Origin: Paraburkholderia sp. DHOC27
GTDB lineage: Bacteria > Pseudomonadota > Gammaproteobacteria > Burkholderiales > Burkholderiaceae
Direction: 5' to 3'
DNA length: 64,000 nt
Assembly: GCF_003429005.1 (NCBI RefSeq)
Contig: NZ_QVQV01000013.1
Span: 1 to 64,000 of the forward strand
Shown: piece by piece, positions 33,277 to 40,710 of the stretch
Numbering within the stretch: the stretch's first letter is position 1
How the letters are laid out: every line of letters starts with the position of its first letter
Program-made: the position numbers and the translations under genes
Notes under the pieces: generated by a model
Database searches by the model: none
What the model saw: the letters and a program-made list of their open reading frames with translations, nothing else
What the model was told of the DNA's origin: nothing

Positions 33277-34952
33277 TGAGGTCCCCGAAACGATTCGTCC
33301 TGGTGCTTGTCCGCGTTCTCGTTTGCGTATTCGTCTTTGGCGATGCAGGCATGGACGTGGCCGAAGCGTCGCTGCCGCCGCTCCCCGAGCGGATGCCGCT
33401 CGACGACAGCGTCGCACCCTACGATGCACCGCCGCTACCTTCCAGTGCGTCCGCGACATCGGGCGCGTCGACCGAGGTGATCAACCCATTTTTCCGTGAG
33501 GACGCCACGGACGAGCAAGGTGCGCCACTCGGCCAGGACGCGGGCAACGGCGAGATCGCCCCTGATCCCGCGCTCGAGGGCACACCGCTCGCGCCGTTGA
33601 GAGCGTCAGCGTCTGCGCGAACAAGAGCCGGGTCGGAGGACGACGCCGGTTCAAATGCGCTCGAAGGGCCGCCCGTGCCGCTTGCGCCCGCGCAGCGTCT
33701 CGGTGATGCAACCGCGCGCACCATCGAAGACGGACTTGCCCCGGACAAACCCATCACGCTGAACTTCCAGCACGCCGAAATCGGTGCCGTGCTGAACGCC
33801 TTTGCGAAGTTCACCGGTCTGAATATTGTCGCGAGCGAACGCGTAAAAGGGGCCGTCTCGTTGCATCTGGATAAGGTCTCCTGGCGCACGGCATTCGACA
33901 CGCTGCTCGACGTCAACAGTCTTGCGATGGAGCGGCACGGCAACGTGATCTGGGTGGCGCCGCTCGCGGATCTGTCGGCGCGCGAGCGTCAGCGGTTCGA
34001 GGCCCACGCGCGCGTCGCCGATCTCGAGCCGCTCGCAAGCCGCACGTTCGAGTTGCATTACGCCCATGCCGACGATGTAAAGCGCTTGCTGACCGGTTCT
34101 GGTGCGCAACGCGTTTTGTCGAAGCGCGGCGCAGCAATGGCGGATCCGCGCACCAATCTGCTGTTCGTCACCGACCTGGAGGGGCGGCTTGCGCAGATTG
34201 CCGAGTTGCTGACGTCCATCGACCGTCCGTCGCGGCAGGTGTTGATCGAGGCGCGTATCGTCGAAGGGGAACAGGGCTTTTCGCGCAATCTCGGGGTGCG
34301 CCTGTCAGCGGCCACGTCAAATGCGGACGGCGGCACATCGACCGGGCTGTCGGGTGGCAAGGACGGCACGGTGTACGACCTGTCAGCCGGGCCGCTCTCC
34401 GGTTTCGAGGCGGCCACTGCGGGCCTCACGCTGTTCGCCGCCCACGCCACTCGTCTGCTCAACATTGAATTGAGCGCGCTGGAAGCCGAGGGGCGCGGTG
34501 AAACGGTGTCGAGTCCACGAGTCGTCACCGCCGACCGCATGAAAGCGATCGTCGAGCAGGGCACCGAGCTGCCGTATCAGGCGAAAGTCGGGCAGGGCGT
34601 TTCCGGCGTCCAGTTCCGGCGCGCGAGTCTCAAACTGGAGGTCGAGCCGCAGATCACGCCCGATGGTCGCGTCGTGCTCGACCTCGATATCGCCAAGGAC
34701 AGCGTTGGCGAGCAGACCACCGCGGGCCCGGCCATCAACACCAAGCACGTGCAGACGCGCGTCGAGGTGGAGGACGGCGGAACGGTGTCGATTGGTGGAA
34801 TCTACGCAACCGATGACCGGGATGATGTGACGCGGGTGCCACTTCTGGGCAAAATACCCGTTTTGGGCGCACTTTTCCGCAATCGGGCACACCGCGATCA
34901 GCGAAGCGAGCTGGTGGTTTTCATTACGCCGCGCGTTGTGCAGACGAATTGA
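33276..34952 (+). CDS. pilQ: Type IV pilus secretin PilQ (short, HofQ-like)
   Basis: A 558-residue outer-membrane secretin. A signal peptide is followed by a Pro/Ala-rich linker (about 30-150), an STN/N0-like domain (ITLNFQHAEIGAVLNAFAKF), an N1 domain and the secretin core ending in VPLLGKIPVLGALFRNR and ELVVFITPRVV. It is shorter than the roughly 720-760-residue PilQ of Neisseria or Pseudomonas and shows no AMIN domain. ATG overlaps the pilO stop (TGATG); GGAGG precedes it. Confidence 0.92.
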   Translation: MRSPKRFVLVLVRVLVCVFVFGDAGMDVAEASLPPLPERMPLDDSVAPYDAPPLPSSASATSGASTEVINPFFREDATDEQGAPLGQDAGNGEIAPDPALEGTPLAPLRASASARTRAGSEDDAGSNALEGPPVPLAPAQRLGDATARTIEDGLAPDKPITLNFQHAEIGAVLNAFAKFTGLNIVASERVKGAVSLHLDKVSWRTAFDTLLDVNSLAMERHGNVIWVAPLADLSARERQRFEAHARVADLEPLASRTFELHYAHADDVKRLLTGSGAQRVLSKRGAAMADPRTNLLFVTDLEGRLAQIAELLTSIDRPSRQVLIEARIVEGEQGFSRNLGVRLSAATSNADGGTSTGLSGGKDGTVYDLSAGPLSGFEAATAGLTLFAAHATRLLNIELSALEAEGRGETVSSPRVVTADRMKAIVEQGTELPYQAKVGQGVSGVQFRRASLKLEVEPQITPDGRVVLDLDIAKDSVGEQTTAGPAINTKHVQTRVEVEDGGTVSIGGIYATDDRDDVTRVPLLGKIPVLGALFRNRAHRDQRSELVVFITPRVVQTN

Positions 34953-35047
34953 GCGCCCGCCGCAGCGGCGGCCCGCAGGCTCGACAAGGCAGTCGCTTTG
35001 CCAGTAAGCTGCGGCACGAACCATACCGGATTAGCCAGAGGACACCG

Positions 35048-35599
35048 TTGCAAGCGCGGGACGAACACGCCAATGTATTTTTTGTAGGACTCATGGGAGC
35101 AGGCAAGACAACCGTGGGTCGGGCGGTGGCGCGCCGGCTGGATCGTCCGTTCTTCGATTCGGATCACGAAATCGAGGCGCGCACGGGCGCCCGTATTCCG
35201 GTCATCTTCGAACTGGAAGGCGAGGCAGGCTTTCGCGACCGCGAATCGCAGGTCATCGCCGACCTGACCGGCCGGCAGAAGATCGTGCTGGCCACCGGCG
35301 GCGGCGCGGTGTTACGCCCGGAAAACCGCGAAGCGCTGCAAAACAACGGCGTCGTGGTCTATCTGCGCGCCAATCCGCACGATTTATGGCTGCGCACGCG
35401 GCGCGACAAGAATCGCCCGCTGCTGCAGACGGAAGACCCCAAAGCCCGTCTCGAGCAGCTTTACGAGGTGCGTGACCCGCTTTACCGCGAATGCGCGCAT
35501 TTCGTCATTGAAACCGGCCGGCCGTCAGTCAACGGCCTCGTCAACATGGTTCTGATGCAGCTCGAGATGGCCGGCGTCGCCAAACATCCTGCGTCATAA
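35048..35599 (+). CDS. aroK: Shikimate kinase
   Basis: A 183-residue kinase of the chorismate pathway. Walker A is GLMGAGKTTVG, the shikimate-binding part includes DSDHEIE and GFRDRES, and GGGAV is present. No ATG gives a suitable start. TTG 35048, five bases after AGAGGA, yields the expected MQARDEHANVFFVG. The open frame upstream overlaps the end of pilQ. It overlaps the first possible aroB ATG. Confidence 0.93.
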   Translation: MQARDEHANVFFVGLMGAGKTTVGRAVARRLDRPFFDSDHEIEARTGARIPVIFELEGEAGFRDRESQVIADLTGRQKIVLATGGGAVLRPENREALQNNGVVVYLRANPHDLWLRTRRDKNRPLLQTEDPKARLEQLYEVRDPLYRECAHFVIETGRPSVNGLVNMVLMQLEMAGVAKHPAS

Positions 35600-35607
35600 T
35601 GGCAAGC

Positions 35608-36684
35608 ATGATTACCGTTAATGTCGAACTGGGCGACCGCGCCTATCCCATCCATATCGGCGCCGATCTGATCGGCCAGACCGCGCTGTTTGCGCCGCAT
35701 ATCGCCGGTTCTTCCGTCACCATCGTCACCAATACCACGGTCGATCCGCTGTACGGAGACGCATTGCGCAAGGCGCTGGCGCCGCTCGGCAAGCAGGTCT
35801 CCACAGTCGTATTGCCGGACGGCGAGGCGCACAAGAACTGGGACACGCTCAATCTGATCTTCGACGCGCTGCTCGGCGCGCGCGCCGACCGCAAGACCAC
35901 GCTCATCGCGCTGGGCGGCGGCGTGATTGGCGACATGACCGGTTTTGCCGCCGCCTGCTACATGCGCGGCGTGCCGTTCATCCAGGTGCCGACCACGTTG
36001 CTGTCGCAGGTGGATTCATCGGTGGGCGGCAAGACGGGTATCAATCACCCGCTCGGCAAGAACATGATCGGCGCGTTTTATCAGCCGCAGGCGGTGATCG
36101 CGGATATCGGCGCGTTGCGTACGCTGCCGGCGCGTGAGCTGGCAGCGGGCGTTGCCGAAGTCATCAAGACGGGCGCCATCGCGGACGCAGGTTTCTTCGA
36201 TTGGATCGAAGCCAATGTCGGCGCGCTGAACCGCTGCGAGCCGCAGGCTCTCGCCGAGGCGGTCAAGCGCTCCTGCGAGATCAAGGCGTCCGTGGTGGCG
36301 GCTGACGAGCGGGAAGGCGGTTTGCGCGCCATCCTCAACTTTGGCCACACGTTCGGCCACGCGATCGAAGCCGGGCTTGGCTACGGCGAGTGGCTGCACG
36401 GCGAGGCGGTGGGCTGCGGCATGGTGATGGCGGCTGATCTGTCCGTGCGCCTGGGCCATCTCGACGAGGCCGCCCGACATCGGCTGGTGGACGTGATCAA
36501 GGCGGCGAATCTGCCCACGCGTGCCCCCGCGCTCGGCAGCGAGCGTTATGTCGATCTGATGCGGGTCGACAAGAAAGCCGAGGCGGGCGAGATCAAATTC
36601 ATCCTGCTGAAGCGTTTCGGTGAAACGCTGATCGGTCCGGCCCCCGACGCTGCGGTGCACGCCACGCTGGCCGCCGCTGTCTGA
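35608..36684 (+). CDS. aroB: 3-dehydroquinate synthase
   Basis: A 358-residue NAD- and metal-dependent enzyme that cyclises DAHP in the shikimate pathway. NAD motif GGGVIGDMTGFAAA, active-site region KNMIGAFYQP, and metal ligands in NFGHTFGHAIE and LHGEAV are present. The second ATG (35608, MITVNVELGDRAYPI) fits the family best; ATG 35599 overlaps the aroK stop and would add three residues. Confidence 0.96.
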   Translation: MITVNVELGDRAYPIHIGADLIGQTALFAPHIAGSSVTIVTNTTVDPLYGDALRKALAPLGKQVSTVVLPDGEAHKNWDTLNLIFDALLGARADRKTTLIALGGGVIGDMTGFAAACYMRGVPFIQVPTTLLSQVDSSVGGKTGINHPLGKNMIGAFYQPQAVIADIGALRTLPARELAAGVAEVIKTGAIADAGFFDWIEANVGALNRCEPQALAEAVKRSCEIKASVVAADEREGGLRAILNFGHTFGHAIEAGLGYGEWLHGEAVGCGMVMAADLSVRLGHLDEAARHRLVDVIKAANLPTRAPALGSERYVDLMRVDKKAEAGEIKFILLKRFGETLIGPAPDAAVHATLAAAV

Positions 36685-36750
36685 GCGCGGCGATCATGGC
36701 GCGGTGGTCGTGGCGTCTCGCAGGGTGCCTTCCATGTTCCGGAGATGCTG

Positions 36751-37971
36751 GTGAGTGAAAGGCCTGGCGACAATCTGAATCCATCTTCTGGCGGCGCGTC
36801 CAAGGACGCGCAGACCATCCTCCCCACGGCACCCACGCTGGCGGCGCTCGAAGTGCATCTTGCGCCGTACGCCGCGCATTCCGCGCAATCACGCGGGCGT
36901 CGCCACCCGGAACCCGCGCCGGGCGCGCGTACGGAATTTCAGCGCGACCGTGACCGGATCGTCCACTCCACCGCGTTCCGCCGGCTCGAATACAAGACGC
37001 AGGTGTTCGTGAATCACGAGGGCGATCTGTTTCGCACCCGCCTCACGCATAGCCTGGAAGTGGCGCAGATCGCCCGCTCGGTGGCGCGTAATCTGCGGGT
37101 CAACGAAGACCTGGTGGAAGCCATTTCGCTCGCCCACGATCTCGGTCACACACCATTCGGACACGCCGGTCAGGACGCGCTCAACGAGTGCATGCGGGAG
37201 CATGGTGGCTTCGAGCACAACCTGCAAAGTCTCGCCGTGGTCGACGACCTCGAAGAGCACTATGGCGCGTTCAATGGGCTCAATCTCTGCTTCGAAACGC
37301 GCGAAGGCATCCTGAAGCATTGCTCGCGCGAAAATGCACGGCGCCTGGGGGCGCTGGGTGAGCGTTTTCTGGAAGGAAGGCAACCGTCCATCGAAGCACA
37401 GATCGCCAACGTTGCGGACGAGATTGCGTACAACAATCACGATGTCGACGACGGCTTGCGCTCCGGTCTGCTGACCGTCGAGCAACTGGCGCAAGTGGAG
37501 TTATGGCGCACGCACTATGAAACCGCGCATCGCGACTACCCGCAGATCGAAGGACGCAGGCTGATCCACGAGACCGTGCGGCGCATCATCAATACGTTGA
37601 TCGTCGACCTGATCGACACCACTACGCAAAACCTCGCGCGACATGCGCCAGCTTCGCTCGACGCTGTGCGCGCATTACCGCCGCTGGTGGCACACAGCGA
37701 ACCGGTTGCGCAACAGGCGGCCGCGCTGAAGCGGTTTCTGTTCAAGAACCTGTATCGCCACTACCGCGTGATGCGCATGGCCAACAAGGCACGCCGTGTG
37801 GTGGTCGGCCTCTTCGAGGCATTCACGGACGATCCGCGGCTGCTGCCGCCGTCTTATCAGTCGCCTGATCCAACGGGGCAGCCACGGCTCATTGCCCACT
37901 ACATTGCGGGCATGACGGATCGCTATGCGGTGAAGGAGTATCAGCGGCTGTTCGTGATCGCCGACAATTGA
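36751..37971 (+). CDS. dgt: Deoxyguanosinetriphosphate triphosphohydrolase-like protein
   Basis: A 406-residue HD-domain protein of the dGTPase-like family (type 2), which removes triphosphate from deoxynucleotides. Motifs: HSTAFRRLEYKTQVF, RTRLTHSLEVAQIAR, and the HD motif AHDLGHTPFGHAG. GTG 36751 lies six bases after GGAG (36741-36744); ATG 36745 directly touches that site, so GTG is preferred. It follows aroB, a common order in betaproteobacteria. Confidence 0.92.
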   Translation: MSERPGDNLNPSSGGASKDAQTILPTAPTLAALEVHLAPYAAHSAQSRGRRHPEPAPGARTEFQRDRDRIVHSTAFRRLEYKTQVFVNHEGDLFRTRLTHSLEVAQIARSVARNLRVNEDLVEAISLAHDLGHTPFGHAGQDALNECMREHGGFEHNLQSLAVVDDLEEHYGAFNGLNLCFETREGILKHCSRENARRLGALGERFLEGRQPSIEAQIANVADEIAYNNHDVDDGLRSGLLTVEQLAQVELWRTHYETAHRDYPQIEGRRLIHETVRRIINTLIVDLIDTTTQNLARHAPASLDAVRALPPLVAHSEPVAQQAAALKRFLFKNLYRHYRVMRMANKARRVVVGLFEAFTDDPRLLPPSYQSPDPTGQPRLIAHYIAGMTDRYAVKEYQRLFVIADN

Positions 37972-37992
37972 TCAGCTAGCGCCGATCACAAA

Positions 37993-38018
37993 GGACCGAG
38001 GCCGATCCGCCTCAGTCC
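37993..38018 (+). terminator. Hairpin after dgt
   Basis: GGACCGAGG (37993-38001) pairs with CCTCAGTCC (38010-38018) with one G-U type mismatch, between convergent dgt and the DUF883 gene. No T-run follows, so it may be a weak or Rho-assisted terminator. Confidence 0.3.
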
Positions 38019-38055
38019 CTCAGACCTCTTCGCATCGCAGCATTCAGCTTGCGCC

Positions 38056-38433
38056 TTAGCGCATCCGCGTGAACAACGCGCCTGCGATCAAGGCAATCCC
38101 GCCTACGATGGCAATGGTCTGCCACGGGTTTTCATGAACGTAGTCATCTGCGCCCGAAAGTGCGACCTCGGCGCGCTGACGCACGGCGTCACGGGTGTCG
38201 TTAAGACGCTCACGCGCGGTGTCGAGGCGCTTGCGCAATTGCGCGCGCAGTGCAACCGCATCGGCCTGCGTACCGTCGGATAGCGTGTCTTCCAGTTCGG
38301 ACATCAGCGAGCGCAGTTCGCTCGTGATGTCTTCCGCTGCATGGCGGCTGTGGCGCGCGATACGGCGCGCGCGGCGGCTCGTCGTAGTCCAGGATTCGCC
38401 CAGGGCGTCTCGCGTATTCGGTAGTGCAGTCAT
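38056..38433 (-). CDS. DUF883 (ElaB/YqjD) family inner-membrane protein
   Basis: A 125-residue protein with a helical, coiled-coil-like middle (LRSLMSELEDTLSDG to RERLNDTRDAVRQRAE) and a C-terminal membrane segment (WQTIAIVGGIALIAGALF) preceded by YVHENPWQ, the family signature. E. coli ElaB and YqjD are tail-anchored membrane proteins that bind ribosomes in stationary phase. Stress regulation is likely by analogy only. Confidence 0.88.
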   Translation of the reverse strand: MTALPNTRDALGESWTTTSRRARRIARHSRHAAEDITSELRSLMSELEDTLSDGTQADAVALRAQLRKRLDTARERLNDTRDAVRQRAEVALSGADDYVHENPWQTIAIVGGIALIAGALFTRMR

Positions 38434-38703
38434 GGTCGCTCCGTCGTTGATGAGTCAAAGAAATAATCCCGCGGAATCGAACGGGGAAACTCCATGTCAC
38501 GCAACTTTGATGCCACGGATCGCGCGCACCGCGAACGGCTCGCCAAACAGCCGACAAATAACCGTATCAGGTCGCCGGCATTCTTCTCCTCGTCACGAAG
38601 CGCTATGAGCGCCGGCAGAATTTGCGCCGCAGCATGCACCGGGCTGGTCAAATTTACAAAGCGCCGTGTAGCGATGCCCGGCGAAACGCCTTTTCGCGCG
38701 CCA
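38434..38703. other. Intergenic stretch between the DUF883 gene and the ompW terminator
   Basis: About 270 bases upstream of the DUF883 start. The binding site CGGAGCGACC before its ATG is visible on the minus strand, with a weak promoter-like pair (TTGCGT, 17 bases, TTCGAT). I see no gene, repeat or RNA structure in the rest. Confidence 0.5.
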
Positions 38704-38739
38704 CAAAAGAAAATGCCGTCATGAATGCATGACGGCATT
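38704..38739 (-). terminator. Intrinsic terminator of the ompW-like gene
   Basis: AATGCCGTCATG (38712-38723) pairs perfectly with CATGACGGCATT (38728-38739), 4-base loop. On the minus strand the stem runs into TTTTCTTTTG. It lies 40 bases after the ompW-like stop. Confidence 0.9.
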
Positions 38740-38778
38740 GTTCAAGCCCCCAAAAACCTACTAACCTTAGTCTTACTG

Positions 38779-39501
38779 TCAGAAGCGATAGCCGATGCTG
38801 ACGTAGCTGACGATCGGATTGAGTTTGATCTTGGTCTGCGACTGGACGTTGAGCACGCCAACCGGCGTCTGGGCATTCGTACTCAACTTTGCGGTCGTGC
38901 TGAGCGGCAGGTAGGACAGCGACACACCTGCAAACCAGTGCTTGTCGATGTTGAAGTTGAAGCCGGCATTAAACACGGGCTCCCACGAACTATCCGTAGA
39001 TACCGAGGTCGGACCATGCAGTACTTGTTGCTCGAACGTACCGTTGGTGATCTTTTCATCCGTAAACCAGATGCGGCTGACGCCAACGCCCAGGTACGGA
39101 CGGAACCTTGCTTCCGGTGCATTGAAGTAGTACTTGAACAGCAGAGTCGGGCTCCACTGTTTCGCCGTGCCGAGCGTGCCGTAAGGCTCGAAGCCAGCCG
39201 ACCCCTGCAGGTTGAACTTCGGCGGTACGCCGATCACGCCTTCGATCGCGATATGGTCGGTGACGAAGTAACCGGCCGTGAAGCCGATGGTGTCCGCGCT
39301 ATCTAATGTGGCGCCGGTGTTCGGCAATGACACGTCGACGGGGGAGCCGCCTACGTTTGTCTCCTTGAGCGGTTGGCTACTCGATTGAGGTGCTAGATGG
39401 AACCAGCCTGTTGTGACGTAAAAACTGCCGGCCGATTGAGCGTGGGCTCCCGTCATGCAGGCGAGCGCCGCGATCCCCGTCATGGCCTGTTTTAAATTCA
39501 T
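38779..39501 (-). CDS. ompW: OmpW family outer-membrane protein
   Basis: A 240-residue eight-stranded barrel protein with a signal peptide ending AHA-QSAG. Alternating strands and the family pattern LFKYYFN, RPYLGVGVSRIWF and the C-terminal VSIGYRF with terminal Phe are present. OmpW porins pass small hydrophobic compounds and respond to stress. A strong GGAGGAG site precedes the ATG. A possible promoter lies upstream on the minus strand (TGGTTT, 17 bases, CATAAT). Confidence 0.92.
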   Translation of the reverse strand: MNLKQAMTGIAALACMTGAHAQSAGSFYVTTGWFHLAPQSSSQPLKETNVGGSPVDVSLPNTGATLDSADTIGFTAGYFVTDHIAIEGVIGVPPKFNLQGSAGFEPYGTLGTAKQWSPTLLFKYYFNAPEARFRPYLGVGVSRIWFTDEKITNGTFEQQVLHGPTSVSTDSSWEPVFNAGFNFNIDKHWFAGVSLSYLPLSTTAKLSTNAQTPVGVLNVQSQTKIKLNPIVSYVSIGYRF

Positions 39502-39689
39502 ATGTGCTCCTCCAGAAAAGGCCCGCTCATTATGACCAGATCATATGAAACAAACCATACGCGATTGTTAGAGTTTTCTCCCTAAGACCCGCGTGGTTAC
39601 TGGCTCAGCCGCTCTCTGCCGTTTCGTACGGGCGTGCGGCTTTCTGAACCCTCGGGTATATACCAACGCGACTATTTGGATAATCCAGC

Positions 39690-40397
39690 ATGGCACGGCT
39701 CGCACGTCTTTATGTTCCCGACCAGCCGCAACACGTCATCCTGCGCGGACTGGATCAGCAGCCCGCATTCGTCGACGATCAGGATTACGAGCTCTTCATT
39801 GATTGTCTGAAGGCGGCCTCCCGCGACCACCACCTGTCCATTCACGCGTACGCGCTGATGCCGGGTGCGGTGCAACTGCTTGTCACGCCGACCGAAGAGT
39901 CGAGCCTGCCCAAGGCGATGCAGGCGGTGGGGCGCCGCTACGTGGCGCACTTCAATCGCCGCTATTCGCGCCGTGGCACGCTGTGGGAAGGGCGCTACCG
40001 GGCCACCGTGATCGAAGGCGAGCGCTACTTTTTGCTCGCGAGCCGGGTGGTCGAAATGTGCCCGGTGCGCGGGCAACTGGTGAGCGCGCCGGAAGACTAT
40101 CGCTGGTCGAGCTACCGTCATCACATCGGGCTCACGCTAGATAGCCTGATTACGGATCATCCGTTGTACTGGGCGCTCGGCAACACACCCTTCGAACGGC
40201 AGCGCGCCTACCGCGAACTTTGTGAGCAGCCGCTCGACGAGCGCGAAGCCAGTCAGTTGCAGCAGGCCACCCTGAAGGGCTGGGTGCTCGGCAGTGATTC
40301 GTACCGTGAGTGGGCGGCTCGCGCGGCGAATCGCCGAGTGTCGCCGTTGCCGCGTGGCCGGCCGCGCAAGGTCCGCGAAACACCTCAAACCCAGTAA
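39690..40397 (+). CDS. RAYT/IS200-like transposase relative with a degraded HUH motif
   Basis: A 235-residue member of the REP-associated tyrosine transposase (Y1/IS200-like) group. Family landmarks: QPQHVILRG at the N-terminus, HAYALMPGAVQLLVTP, GTLWEGRYRATVIEGERYFL and PEDYRWSSYRHH. Where active members have NHVH, this protein reads Gly59-Ala60-Val61-Gln62, so both HUH histidines are gone. No flanking inverted repeats or target duplications were seen. It is probably domesticated or inactive as a nuclease; it has its own terminator. Confidence 0.85.
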   Translation: MARLARLYVPDQPQHVILRGLDQQPAFVDDQDYELFIDCLKAASRDHHLSIHAYALMPGAVQLLVTPTEESSLPKAMQAVGRRYVAHFNRRYSRRGTLWEGRYRATVIEGERYFLLASRVVEMCPVRGQLVSAPEDYRWSSYRHHIGLTLDSLITDHPLYWALGNTPFERQRAYRELCEQPLDEREASQLQQATLKGWVLGSDSYREWAARAANRRVSPLPRGRPRKVRETPQTQ

Positions 40398-40449
40398 GCC
40401 GGCGCTCACTGCGCGCAATTAATCCTTTCGCGTCAAACACCTGACTAAG

Positions 40450-40480
40450 AAACGGCATTCCCGGATGCCGTTTTCTTTTG
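40450..40480 (+). terminator. Intrinsic terminator after the RAYT-like gene
   Basis: AACGGCAT (40451-40458) / ATGCCGTT (40465-40472), six-base loop, followed by TTTTCTTTTG. Placed 53 bases after the stop and before the gltB promoter region. Confidence 0.88.
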
Positions 40481-40493
40481 CACCTTTTTGATA

Positions 40494-40589
40494 TGGCACC
40501 AATAAAAATGAGGTGCGATGCACCAATCTGATAATTGGGGGCGAATCATCACGTTTTATTTGCTATTCCCTTGATTCGTCGCGTATATT
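40494..40589 (+). promoter_or_regulatory. gltB upstream region: dyads and a candidate promoter
   Basis: Three GCACC/GGTGC half-sites lie close together: GGCACC (40495-40500), GGTGC (40512-40516) and GCACC (40520-40524). CCAAT...ATTGG overlaps their end. Further on, TTGCTA (40560-40565), 18 bases and TATATT (40584-40589) form a plausible sigma-70 promoter with a leader of about 115 bases. The remainder of the RAYT-gltB gap shows nothing else. Confidence 0.45.
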
Positions 40590-40710
40590 CCGAATTCCGG
40601 CAGTTTCGAGATGCGCGCTGTGCCAAGCCGCCTGCGCAGTTGCAGCGCAAATGCCGTGCAGTAGAAAAATGGTTCAACGGCCGCAAAGGCCCCTCACAGA
40701 CGGTGTCCCC

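Noticed and set aside
39502..40449. A mobile element around the RAYT-like gene
   Set aside because: No flanking inverted or direct repeats, and the gene has its own terminator and sits in a stable-looking order; treated as a resident gene.
40494..40516. Sigma-54 promoter before gltB (GGCAC...GTGC)
   Set aside because: The GG and GC pairs are not ten bases apart as sigma-54 requires; the -24/-12 pattern does not fit.
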